Shown here in pieces: positions 34,815 through 43,250 of a DNA stretch of 64,000 bases. The notes beneath the pieces are model-generated. The model did not search any database and had not been told where the DNA came from. It saw only the letters and a list, made by a program, of their open reading frames with translations. The position numbers and the translations under genes are program-made. Source of the DNA: Komagataeibacter rhaeticus (lineage in GTDB: Bacteria; Pseudomonadota; Alphaproteobacteria; Acetobacterales; Acetobacteraceae). Positions within the stretch are counted from its first letter, which is position 1. Every line of letters starts with the position of its first letter. The stretch is from contig NZ_NKTZ01000013.1 in NCBI RefSeq assembly GCF_003207855.1, forward strand, positions 1 to 64,000. The letters are read 5' to 3'.

Positions 34815-35486
34815 ATGCGTATCCTTATTGTGGAAGATGAACATGACCTGGGGGCGGCCGTGCAGGAATGCGTGCGGCTGGACGGGCATGCGGTGGACTG
34901 GTTCACCACCATAGAGGATGCGCGCGCGGCCCTGGCCACGGTGGCGTATGACTTCATGCTGCTTGACCTGGGGCTGCCCGATGGAAACGGGCGTGACCTG
35001 CTGCGTGAAATCCGCCGTACATCGTCTGATATCGCCATTCTCGTCACCACGGCGGAGGACCAGGTAAGTGACCGGATTGCCGGGCTGTCGGACGGGGCGG
35101 ATGACTATATCGTCAAGCCCTATGACCTGAACGAACTGGTTGCCCGCATTGCCGCCGTGGCGCGGCGCTATGCCGCCCCGCGCAGGCAGGCGCAGTACCA
35201 TATTGGCGATATTACGATAGACCGCGAAAACCGTTCCGTATCGCGCGCCGGGCAGGGGCTGGACCTTACCGCGCGGGAATGGGCCATCATGGAACTGCTT
35301 TCGCGCAGTCCGGGGCGGATCTATTCACGCCAGCAGATCGACACCGCGCTGTACGCGCTGGACCAGGACGTGGACAGCAACACGGTGGAGGTGTTCATAA
35401 GCCGCCTGCGGCGCAAGGTGGGCAATACCGTCATCCGCACCATACGTGGGCGGGGCTACTGCCTGGATGAAAAAAACGGTTCATGA
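34815..35486 (+). CDS. OmpR-family response regulator
   Basis: A 223-residue two-component regulator. The receiver has the acidic pair in VEDEHD, the phosphorylated aspartate in MLLDLGLPDGNG, the threonine in VTTAED and the lysine in IVKPYDLNEL. The C-terminal winged helix ends in VEVFISRLRRKVG and IRTIRGRGYCLD. It begins one base after the pump stop, so it is probably transcribed with the metal exporter, an order opposite to the usual czcRS/cusRS. No kinase gene is adjacent on this strand; the kinase at 36025-37404 is paired with another regulator. Confidence 0.88.
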   Translation: MRILIVEDEHDLGAAVQECVRLDGHAVDWFTTIEDARAALATVAYDFMLLDLGLPDGNGRDLLREIRRTSSDIAILVTTAEDQVSDRIAGLSDGADDYIVKPYDLNELVARIAAVARRYAAPRRQAQYHIGDITIDRENRSVSRAGQGLDLTAREWAIMELLSRSPGRIYSRQQIDTALYALDQDVDSNTVEVFISRLRRKVGNTVIRTIRGRGYCLDEKNGS

Positions 35487-35552
35487 AAAGCTGGTGCCCT
35501 TGAATAGCAGATTTCCGGTTCAGGCCGCGCCTGCCGGCGCATGGGGGTGCTG

Positions 35553-35996
35553 ATGCGCCTTTCCCTGCGTACCGACTACGCATTCCGCGTACTGATCCAC
35601 CTGGCGGCCAATCCCGATACGCGCGTTACCATCCGGGCCATTTCCACGCTGCACCGCATCTCCCACAACCATCTCATGAAAGTCGTGCACCATCTGTGCC
35701 TGTGTGGACTTGTGACGGGAACCCGGGGGCGTACCGGCGGAATTCACCTGGCCATGTCGCCCGGACACATCATGGTGGGTCATGTTATCCGGGTAATGGA
35801 AACGCAGGGCGAATTCATGGCCGGGCATGCACCATCTGGCAACAGCCGGTTTCTGGCGGCTGATGCCCGCCCGCTTTGCCACCTGACGGCAAGGGCCATG
35901 GATGCGTTCATGGCGGTTCTGGAGGACATGAGCATACAGGACCTTGTGGGCAGCCCGGAACTGGTGCGGTCGGTCTGTGCCGCGGGCGCCGCGTGA
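35553..35996 (+). CDS. Rrf2-family regulator, NsrR-like, degenerate cluster site
   Basis: A 147-residue Rrf2 protein: MRLSLRTDYAFRVLIHLAAN, a helix-turn-helix with RISHNHLMKVVHHLCLCGLV and GRTGGIHLAMSP, as in the nitric-oxide sensor NsrR. In NsrR three cysteines in the following loop hold an Fe-S cluster; here the loop (residues about 90-115) reads GHAPSGNSRFLAADARPLCH and keeps only one of them. The protein may sense something else, bind no cluster, or use different ligands. ATG 35553 is chosen for the GGGGG ribosome-binding site and the family start. Confidence 0.8.
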   Translation: MRLSLRTDYAFRVLIHLAANPDTRVTIRAISTLHRISHNHLMKVVHHLCLCGLVTGTRGRTGGIHLAMSPGHIMVGHVIRVMETQGEFMAGHAPSGNSRFLAADARPLCHLTARAMDAFMAVLEDMSIQDLVGSPELVRSVCAAGAA

Positions 35997-36024
35997 AGGC
36001 AGGCGCGCAGGGCCGCGGGGGCGG

Positions 36025-37404
36025 TCAGTGGGCGGTGTGGGTCTTTCCGGTGCCACGGGCCACGCCGTGCGGGCCAAGGGGCAGGGTGATGCGCACCCGC
36101 AGGCCGTGTGGCCGGTTGTGGTGGAAGGTCACGCTGCCGCGATGGCGCTGCACGATGTCATGGATGATCGAAAGCCCCAGTCCCAGCCCGCCATCCGAAC
36201 TGCGGGCAGGGTCCAGCCGGGCAAAGGGCAGCAGGACGGTATCGTGCATTTCGGCGGGAATGCCGGGACCGTCATCCGCCACGTCAATCACGGCCGTGTC
36301 CCCGTCGCGCTGTATGCCGACCTGCACCCTGGTCCCGTATTTGCAGGCGTTGTCGATCAGGTTGTTGACCACGCGCGCCAGGGCGACGGGCTGGCACAGG
36401 CAGGTCAGGCCCAGATCCCCCTGACAGGTGACCTGCCGGCCGGTGGCCTCGAATTCCGCGCATACGCTTTCCACCAGCGCGCCCAGGTCGACCGGTTCCG
36501 CCGGTTCCGTGTCACCCTGGCCCTTCAGGAAGACCAGTGCCCCGTTCAGCATCCGGTTCATCAGCCACAGGTCATTGCGCAGGGCGGCGGGAGCGGCGTC
36601 ATCGCCCCCCATTTCAATGCGCATGGACAGTCGTGTCAGGGGCGTGCGCAGGTCGTGGCCGATGGCCATGAGCATGCGGGTCCGCTCCTCGGCGGCGGCG
36701 GCAATGCGGGCCTGCATGCGGTTGAAGGCGCGCGCCACGCGGCGCAGTTCCACCGGTCCCTGCTCGGTCAGGGGTTCGGGCGTTATGTCATAGCCAAAGT
36801 TTTCCGCCTTGTTGGCCAGTACCTTCAGCGGGCGGTTGATGCGCCACAGGCTCCATAGCGACAGCGCGCCCATGATCACCAGCAGCGACAGGAAGGACAC
36901 GATCAGCGGTAGCGTGGCGCGCATGAGCTGGGGCAGGTGATGGTTGATGCCGTTATGCAGGGTGATGAAAATCCCCTCACGCGGCATGTCGATATGGGTG
37001 GAGGTCATGCCGCTGGAATCGGCCGCGCAGGTCGAGACGCGGATCAGCGCGTTGCGGTTGCCCGCCTGCGCCTGCAGGATACGCCGCAGCAGGATGGAAA
37101 AATGCCCGGTCGGCACCGGCACGCAGGGGAAGGGGGCGGTGGTCTGGAACCCGGCATCGGGCGAGGACATGCCGCGTGCAACGGCCGCGCGCGCCTCGGG
37201 CGGGCTGGCGCGCAGGGCGTCGATTGCGGTTTCGATCGCCAGCGCGTTCGGCCATGGCCCCTCGGGCAGGGGGGGGACCGCCGGGCGCAGCGCGAAAACC
37301 AGAACGGCCACGACAAAGATGGTGACCAGCATGCTGCTGATCACGATCGCGCCCATCTGCCCGTAAACCGTGCGCGGCAGCAGGGAAAGGCGGCGGCGCA
37401 TCAC
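36025..37404 (-). CDS. Sensor histidine kinase, EnvZ/RstB type
   Basis: A 459-residue inner-membrane kinase. A membrane helix near residues 15-40 and another near 170-190 enclose a periplasmic domain of about 130 residues containing two cysteines. HAMP follows, then the H-box AIGHDLRTPLTRLSMRIE, N-box NNLIDNACKYG, G1 DDGPGIP and G2 GLGLGLSII. Its start overlaps the stop of the response regulator gene at 37401 (ATGA), so the two are a cognate pair. The unit lies downstream of the MdtABC-like exporter on the same strand and could control it. Confidence 0.9.
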   Translation of the reverse strand: MMRRRLSLLPRTVYGQMGAIVISSMLVTIFVVAVLVFALRPAVPPLPEGPWPNALAIETAIDALRASPPEARAAVARGMSSPDAGFQTTAPFPCVPVPTGHFSILLRRILQAQAGNRNALIRVSTCAADSSGMTSTHIDMPREGIFITLHNGINHHLPQLMRATLPLIVSFLSLLVIMGALSLWSLWRINRPLKVLANKAENFGYDITPEPLTEQGPVELRRVARAFNRMQARIAAAAEERTRMLMAIGHDLRTPLTRLSMRIEMGGDDAAPAALRNDLWLMNRMLNGALVFLKGQGDTEPAEPVDLGALVESVCAEFEATGRQVTCQGDLGLTCLCQPVALARVVNNLIDNACKYGTRVQVGIQRDGDTAVIDVADDGPGIPAEMHDTVLLPFARLDPARSSDGGLGLGLSIIHDIVQRHRGSVTFHHNRPHGLRVRITLPLGPHGVARGTGKTHTAH

Positions 37405-38222
37405 TCATCCATCCTGTTCGGGTCGAACACGTAGCCATCCCCCCGGACGGTGCGCAGCATTTCAAGCTGGCGGCCGCCATGGGCCAGCTTGCGGCGCAGG
37501 CGGCTGACCAGCAGGTCGATGCTGCGTTCCTCTACCGCGCCGGGCGCGTTGTAAAGCAGTTCGATGATGCGCTGGCGGCTCAGCAGCTGGCCGGCATGGT
37601 TCCACAGCAGCAGCAGCAGGTCGGTCTCCGCCCCGGTCAGGGTCATGCGCACGCCCTCGGTGCTGTACAGCGCGCGCTTGTGGGGGGAAAAGGTCCAGCT
37701 GCCGAAGCTGTAGCCGCGCGGCTCATCGGGCAGGACGGGGGCGGCAAGGGGCCTGCGCAGCACCGCGCGGATGCGGGCTGCCAGTTCACCCAGGTCAAAG
37801 GGCTTGCTGACATAGTCATCCGCCCCCAGGTCAAGCCCCGCGATCCGTTCACGGATATCGGCCAGGGCCGTGACCATGATGATCCGGGTGGCGCAGCGGG
37901 CGCGGATCAGGCGGCAGATGTCATGGCCACTTTCACGCGGCAGCATGAGGTCAAGCAGCACGATATCGGGTGTGCGGGCCGCCAGGATGGCCAGCACTTC
38001 CGACGCCGTCATGGCAGAGGCGACGTCATGCCCCCCATGGATGAGGAAACGGGTCAGCAGGCCGCGGATGTCCATGTCATCTTCCACCACCAGTACCAGC
38101 GGGCGCGCGCCACCCGGCGGCAGGCTTCCGCCACTGTGCCCCCCGTCGGGGTGATCCGTTCCTGCATGCCCAGTCACCAGTTCCGTGCTCCGCACCCGTT
38201 CATGACCCGATCCCATGAACAT
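37401..38222 (-). CDS. OmpR-family response regulator
   Basis: A 273-residue regulator with an unusual N-terminal extension of about 38 residues before the receiver (VLVVEDDMDIRGLL). The phosphorylated aspartate is in IVLLDLMLPRESGHD, the lysine in VSKPFDLGELAAR, and the winged helix ends in IDLLVSRLRRKLA and LRTVRGDGYVF. ATG 38222 or 38216 are both possible; a start closer to the receiver is not available as ATG. It is coupled to the kinase gene. Its 154-base distance from the outer-membrane gene leaves room for its own promoter. Confidence 0.87.
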   Translation of the reverse strand: MFMGSGHERVRSTELVTGHAGTDHPDGGHSGGSLPPGGARPLVLVVEDDMDIRGLLTRFLIHGGHDVASAMTASEVLAILAARTPDIVLLDLMLPRESGHDICRLIRARCATRIIMVTALADIRERIAGLDLGADDYVSKPFDLGELAARIRAVLRRPLAAPVLPDEPRGYSFGSWTFSPHKRALYSTEGVRMTLTGAETDLLLLLWNHAGQLLSRQRIIELLYNAPGAVEERSIDLLVSRLRRKLAHGGRQLEMLRTVRGDGYVFDPNRMDE

Positions 38223-38375
38223 GGAGTATACGCCCCCGCTCCCGCCGCGTAGCGGCCGGGGGGCGGGCAGGCGCATTTATGTCAGGATTGACAAAAAGCC
38301 GCATGCCTGCGCGCCCGTCGCGGCGGTGATGGTGAATACGGGACACATGCGCCAGCCCGCCGGCAGGGCTGGCGT

Positions 38376-39920
38376 TCATTCCTGTCGCGGGTGTTTTTCA
38401 AGGAACGAGGGAACCAGCGGGTTGTCGCGCTGGAGCGAATTCTTGCTGGGCAGTTGCGAGACATCCCACCCGCCGCCCAGGTCGGCAATCAGCTTGACAC
38501 TGGCCAGCAGGCGGTTTTCCTGAATCTGCAGGGCACTTTCCTGATCCCCCAGCGCGGTCTGCTGGGTGGTGATCACGGTGGTGTAGATGGCGGTGCCAAA
38601 ACGGTATTCGTTCATCGCCACGTCAACGGCCTTCACCGCCGCGCGCACGGCGGCATCCTGCTGGCCGGCCTGCTGTTCAAGGATGCGCAGGCTGGAAAGC
38701 TGGTCTTCCGTATCCTGCAGGGCCGTCAGCACGGTCTGGCGATAGGTGGCGACCGCGTTGTCATAATCGGCATTGGCTTCCTGCACGGCGGCCGTCCGCG
38801 CGCCGCCTTCGAACAGGGTCTCGCTGCCCGCGGCCCCCAGTGACCAGATTCGGTTGGCGACCTGGATCAGCGACTGGACCGGATTGCCGCTGTAGCCATA
38901 GGCGGCGGACAGGGTGACATCGGGATAGAAGGCGGCGATGGCGGCCCCGATTTCCGCATTATATTCCTCCATGCCCCGTTCGGCCGCGGCAATGTCGGGA
39001 CGGCGTTGCAGCAATGTGGCCGGCAGCGTGACCGGCACGGCCGGAATGGCCGAAGGCATGGCCGCGCGCGCAATGGTCAGGTCGGCGGGCGGGCGGCCCA
39101 CCAGCACCGCAATCGCATGTTCATATTCCGACCGCGCCACATCCGTTGCGGTCGCACTGGCGCGGGTCTGCTGCAGTTCGGTTTCGGCCTGCAGTTCGTC
39201 GCCTGCGTTCAGCGTGCCGCCTTCGTGCTGGTTACGGATGATTTCAAGATTATGCGCATACAGCGCCGCCGACTGGTCCAGCAGCGATTTCAGGGATTCC
39301 TCATAGCGCATTTCAAAATAGTCCTGCGCCAGCTGCGACTGGTAGGACAGGCGGGCATTGGCAATATCGGCGGCACTGGCCTGTGCGGCGGTCACCTGTT
39401 CCTGTATCTGGCGGCGGATCTTGCCCCACAGGTCCAGATCCCAGTCGGCACTCAGTTCAGCGGCATAGGTGTTGCGCGTGGAGCCGGTGCTGTAGGTGGT
39501 GCCGCTGGTTGATGTCGCAGTGCTGCCCTGACTGTTGCGCGCAAAGCTGAGATCACCGGAAAGCGTTGGATACAGGCTGGCCTTCGCCGCGTTCACCATG
39601 GCGCGCGCCTTGCGGTACTGGGCTTCGTATTCCTTCAGGTTCTGGTTGGACAGCGCCACCTGGTCCTCCAGCGCGTTCAGGGTCGGGTCATTATAGACCA
39701 GCCACCATTTACCCTTCGGTATGGCCGCCATATCCGGCTGGCTGACCGTCCATCCGGGGGCGGGCTGCAGTTCCTTGAACCGGGCCGAGATGACGGGTGC
39801 GGGGTGTTTATAGCGCGGGCCAACCATCAGGCAGCCCGACAGCGTGAAAGCCGCCAGCAGGGACGTCGTGCCGCGCAGGGCCGCGCGCAGACGGGCGGAA
39901 AGGGAAGAAGGATACGACAT
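38376..39920 (-). CDS. NodT/OprM-type RND outer-membrane lipoprotein
   Basis: A 514-residue outer-membrane factor. The lipobox LSGC in LLAAFTLSGCLMVGP gives a lipid-anchored N-terminus; WWLVYNDPTLNALEDQVALS and ADWDLDLWGKIRRQIQEQ are hallmark stretches of the OprM/NodT group, and a second repeat begins near RRPDIAAAERGMEEYNAEIG. It completes the tripartite MdtABC-type pump encoded just upstream. ATG 39920 has AGGACAG upstream and starts immediately before the signal peptide. Confidence 0.88.
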   Translation of the reverse strand: MSYPSSLSARLRAALRGTTSLLAAFTLSGCLMVGPRYKHPAPVISARFKELQPAPGWTVSQPDMAAIPKGKWWLVYNDPTLNALEDQVALSNQNLKEYEAQYRKARAMVNAAKASLYPTLSGDLSFARNSQGSTATSTSGTTYSTGSTRNTYAAELSADWDLDLWGKIRRQIQEQVTAAQASAADIANARLSYQSQLAQDYFEMRYEESLKSLLDQSAALYAHNLEIIRNQHEGGTLNAGDELQAETELQQTRASATATDVARSEYEHAIAVLVGRPPADLTIARAAMPSAIPAVPVTLPATLLQRRPDIAAAERGMEEYNAEIGAAIAAFYPDVTLSAAYGYSGNPVQSLIQVANRIWSLGAAGSETLFEGGARTAAVQEANADYDNAVATYRQTVLTALQDTEDQLSSLRILEQQAGQQDAAVRAAVKAVDVAMNEYRFGTAIYTTVITTQQTALGDQESALQIQENRLLASVKLIADLGGGWDVSQLPSKNSLQRDNPLVPSFLEKHPRQE

Positions 39921-39946
39921 GGAACTGTCCTGATACGTCATTACGC

Positions 39947-42900
39947 TCATGGGGAACGGGCAGGGCGCACGGCGCGCGCAATGGCATGGAAAATGGCGGG
40001 AAGGCGCTGACGCCCCCACTGGCCCAGACGGTCGAGATACAGGTACACGACCGGCGTCGTGTACAGTGTCAGGATCTGGCTGAACAGAAGCCCCCCCATG
40101 ATCGCGATGCCCAGCGGGCGGCGCAGTTCCGCGCCATAGCCGTTACCCACGACAAGCGGCAGCGCCCCCATGGCGGCGGCCAGGGTCGTCATCATGATGG
40201 GGCGGAAGCGCAGCAGGCAGGCGGTATGGATGGCATCCTGTGCCGGGCGGTTGTGGGTGCGTTCCTCGGTAATGGCGAAGTCCACCAGCATGATGGCGTT
40301 CTTCTTCACGATCCCGATCAGCAGGATCAGCCCGATCAGCGCGATCAGGTCAAACTCCTGCCCGAACAGGTAAAGTGCCAGCAGCGCCCCCACCCCGGCC
40401 GAGGGCAGGGTGGACAGGATGGTCAGCGGATGGACGTAACTTTCATACAGGATGCCCAGCACCAGGTAGACCGCACCCAGTGCCGCCACGATCAGCAGCG
40501 GTTCATCACTGGCCGAACTCTGGAACTGGGCGGCGGTGCCGGCAAAATGTCCGTGGACGGAAGCCGGGATCTGCAGTTTCACGGTTTCTTCATTGATGAT
40601 GCGCACGGCATCCGACATGGACGCACCCGACGCCAGGTTGAAGGACAGCGTGGCCGCGAGCGACTGCCCCTGATGGTTGACACTGAGCGGCATGGTGGCG
40701 GACTGCATGCTGGACACGACCGAAAGCGGCACCATCGTCTCTGCCGTAGACGACACGGCCGACCCGCTGGACGCCCCGCTGCCGCCAGCCAGGCTGTTCT
40801 GGATCTGGTTGGCAAAGGACTGGCTGCTGAGCGAGGACGTGGTGGTGGACGTGGTGGAGGCGGACGTGACCGTGATCGTATTGCTCTGCGTGCTGCCGCT
40901 GGCCGTGCCGCCAGACGTGCTGACCCAGAGCTGCTGCAGGATATCGGCATTGTCCCAGTATTTCGGCAGCACGTTCATCACGACGCGATACTGGTTGAGC
41001 GGGTTGTAGATCACCGAGGCCGCGCGCTGGCCAAAGGCGTCATAGATCGTGTTGGAGATCAGCTGCGGGGTCAGGCTCGTCCGCCCCGATACGTCACGGT
41101 TGATCATGACATTGGTGGAAAGCCCGCCCTGCTGCACGTCCGATGAGATGTCACGCAGCTGCGAATGGTGCTGGAGTGCCGTCTGCAGGCGTGGAATCCA
41201 GTGGTACAGCGTCGCCGCGTCATCGCTTTGCAACGTGTACTGATAGGCCCCGTTGGCCTGCCGCCCGCCCGAAGGCAGCAGGCTGGGCAGCATGGCGATG
41301 AAGCGCGCGCCCACGATGTCATGCGTGCGGTGCGCAAGGTCGGCCAGTGTCTGGCCGATGGGGATCGTGCGCTCGGCCTTGTCGGTCAGTTCCAGGAAGA
41401 TGTTGGCCTGGTTGGTGGCATTGCGGCCACCGATGAAGCCGGTCACCGCCTGGACCTGTTTATTTTCCAGAACCCTTTTTTCCACCTCGTCAACCTTGCC
41501 CATCATGTCCTGGAAGGACGTGGCCTGGTCGGCAACCAGATGCGCCATCATCATGCCGGTATCCTCGGTCGGGAACAGGCCCTTGGGCATGATCACGAAC
41601 AGAAGCCCCATCGCCCCGACCGTTGCGGGAAGCGAGAGCAGCACCAGCCTGCGATGGTACAGCGCCCGGCTGAGGGAGCGGCCATAGGCGTCCTCCACAT
41701 AGGCAAAGCCCCGTTCCAGCCGGTCGGACAGGCGCGACCAGATGGTCGGTGGCCTGTCCGGGCGCGGGCCGCCCGGCGGCAGGATGCGCGCGCACATCAT
41801 GGGGGTAAGCGTCAGCGACAGCCCCATGGACACCAGCACGGTGACCGAGATGGTCACCGCGAATTCGTGCAAAAGGCTGCCAATCAGCCCCCCCAGCATG
41901 AGAATGGGCAGGAACACCGCCACCAGCGAGACGGAAACCGACAGCACGGTAAAGGCCACTTCCTGCGCGCCCTGCAGCACGGCAGTAGCGCGGGTCGCCC
42001 CCTGTTCCATGTGGCGGCTGATATTCTCGATCACCACGATCGCATCATCCACCACGAAGCCCGTCGCAATGGTCAGCGCCATGAGCGAAAGGCTGTCGAG
42101 CGAATAATCCATGAGCTTCATCACGCCAAACGTCGTGACCAGCGAGGCCGGGATGACAATGGCGGGCACGATGGTCGTGCGTGGCGAGCGCAGGAACACC
42201 AGCACCACGCCCACCACCAGCAGCACCGACATGACCAGCGTGGCCTTGGTATCGGCCAGGGCCGCGCGGATGGTGGCGGAGCGGTCCATGCCCACATGCA
42301 GTTCCACATCGGCGGGCAGGGCGGCCTTCAGGGCCGGAAACTGCGCGCGGATCTGTGCAATGGTCTGGACCACATTCGCCCCCGCACGCGGGAAGACAAT
42401 GGCCAGAACGGCGGGCCTGCGGTTGAAGAAGCCGCCATTTTCAACATTTTCCACCCCGTCGGTCACCTGCGCCACATCTTCCAGCCGGACGGGGCGGCTG
42501 CTGCGATAGGCCACGATCAGGCCCTTGAGGTCCTTTGCACCGTGCACCTGGTCATTGGTCTGCAAGATCAGGCGCTGCCTGCCGCGATTGAGGAACCCCT
42601 TGGGCGTATTGGCATTGGCCGATGACAGCGCGGCACGGATGTCCTCGAACCCGATGCCGTATTTGAACAGGGCAAGGGGATTGAGTTCCACCCGCACGGC
42701 CGGCAGCGCCGCGCCGCCCAGCAGGAGCTGCCCCACGCCATTGATCTGGGAGAGATGCTGTTCCAGCACGTTGGTCGCCACGTCATAGACCTGCGCGGGC
42801 GTCCGGGTGTCCGATGTCAGCGCCAGCACCATGACCGGCATGCCGGCGGTATTGGCCTCCACATAGGTGGGGTTCTGCCGCAGGGTGGCGGGCAGGTCCG

Positions 42901-43249
42901 CGCGGGCGGCCACGATGGCCGCCTGCACGTCGCGCGCGGCGCTGTTGATGTTGCGTGAGGTATCGAACTGCAGCGCAATGCTGACCTGCCCGCTCACGGA
43001 CTGCGATGTCATTTCGGTCAGGCCCGCAATCGTGCCCAGATGCCGCTCCAGCGGTTCGGCAATCGTGCTGGCGATCTGTTCGGGCGTGCCACCCGCCTGC
43101 TGGGCCTGTACCTGAATGACCGGCAGGTCCACATTGGGCAGGTCGGATACGGGCAGCAGCCAGTAGCCGATGGCACCGGCGATCATCATGCCGATCACGA
43201 TCAGCGTGGTGCCGATCGGGCGCTTTATGCACAGGGCGACGATCGACAT
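39947..43249 (-). CDS. mdtC: RND multidrug pump subunit, MdtC type
   Basis: A 1100-residue HAE-RND permease: MSIVALCIKRPIGTTLIVIG at the first helix, GFVVDDAIVVIENISRHMEQ with the proton-relay aspartates in helix 4, and FDLIALIGLILLIGIVKKNA later. MdtC forms a heterotrimer with MdtB. A low-complexity Ser/Thr-rich insertion of about 60 residues (nucleotides near 40735-40922) interrupts the second periplasmic domain where MdtB has only about 15 residues. It starts two bases after the mdtB stop. Confidence 0.88.
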   Translation of the reverse strand: MSIVALCIKRPIGTTLIVIGMMIAGAIGYWLLPVSDLPNVDLPVIQVQAQQAGGTPEQIASTIAEPLERHLGTIAGLTEMTSQSVSGQVSIALQFDTSRNINSAARDVQAAIVAARADLPATLRQNPTYVEANTAGMPVMVLALTSDTRTPAQVYDVATNVLEQHLSQINGVGQLLLGGAALPAVRVELNPLALFKYGIGFEDIRAALSSANANTPKGFLNRGRQRLILQTNDQVHGAKDLKGLIVAYRSSRPVRLEDVAQVTDGVENVENGGFFNRRPAVLAIVFPRAGANVVQTIAQIRAQFPALKAALPADVELHVGMDRSATIRAALADTKATLVMSVLLVVGVVLVFLRSPRTTIVPAIVIPASLVTTFGVMKLMDYSLDSLSLMALTIATGFVVDDAIVVIENISRHMEQGATRATAVLQGAQEVAFTVLSVSVSLVAVFLPILMLGGLIGSLLHEFAVTISVTVLVSMGLSLTLTPMMCARILPPGGPRPDRPPTIWSRLSDRLERGFAYVEDAYGRSLSRALYHRRLVLLSLPATVGAMGLLFVIMPKGLFPTEDTGMMMAHLVADQATSFQDMMGKVDEVEKRVLENKQVQAVTGFIGGRNATNQANIFLELTDKAERTIPIGQTLADLAHRTHDIVGARFIAMLPSLLPSGGRQANGAYQYTLQSDDAATLYHWIPRLQTALQHHSQLRDISSDVQQGGLSTNVMINRDVSGRTSLTPQLISNTIYDAFGQRAASVIYNPLNQYRVVMNVLPKYWDNADILQQLWVSTSGGTASGSTQSNTITVTSASTTSTTTSSLSSQSFANQIQNSLAGGSGASSGSAVSSTAETMVPLSVVSSMQSATMPLSVNHQGQSLAATLSFNLASGASMSDAVRIINEETVKLQIPASVHGHFAGTAAQFQSSASDEPLLIVAALGAVYLVLGILYESYVHPLTILSTLPSAGVGALLALYLFGQEFDLIALIGLILLIGIVKKNAIMLVDFAITEERTHNRPAQDAIHTACLLRFRPIMMTTLAAAMGALPLVVGNGYGAELRRPLGIAIMGGLLFSQILTLYTTPVVYLYLDRLGQWGRQRLPAIFHAIARAVRPARSP

Positions 43250-43250
43250 C

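Noticed and set aside
39986-42625. Plus-strand open frames of 386 and 486 codons
   Set aside because: Both are antisense to the MdtC-type gene, which has full RND motifs; their translations are His/Gln/Arg-rich shadows.
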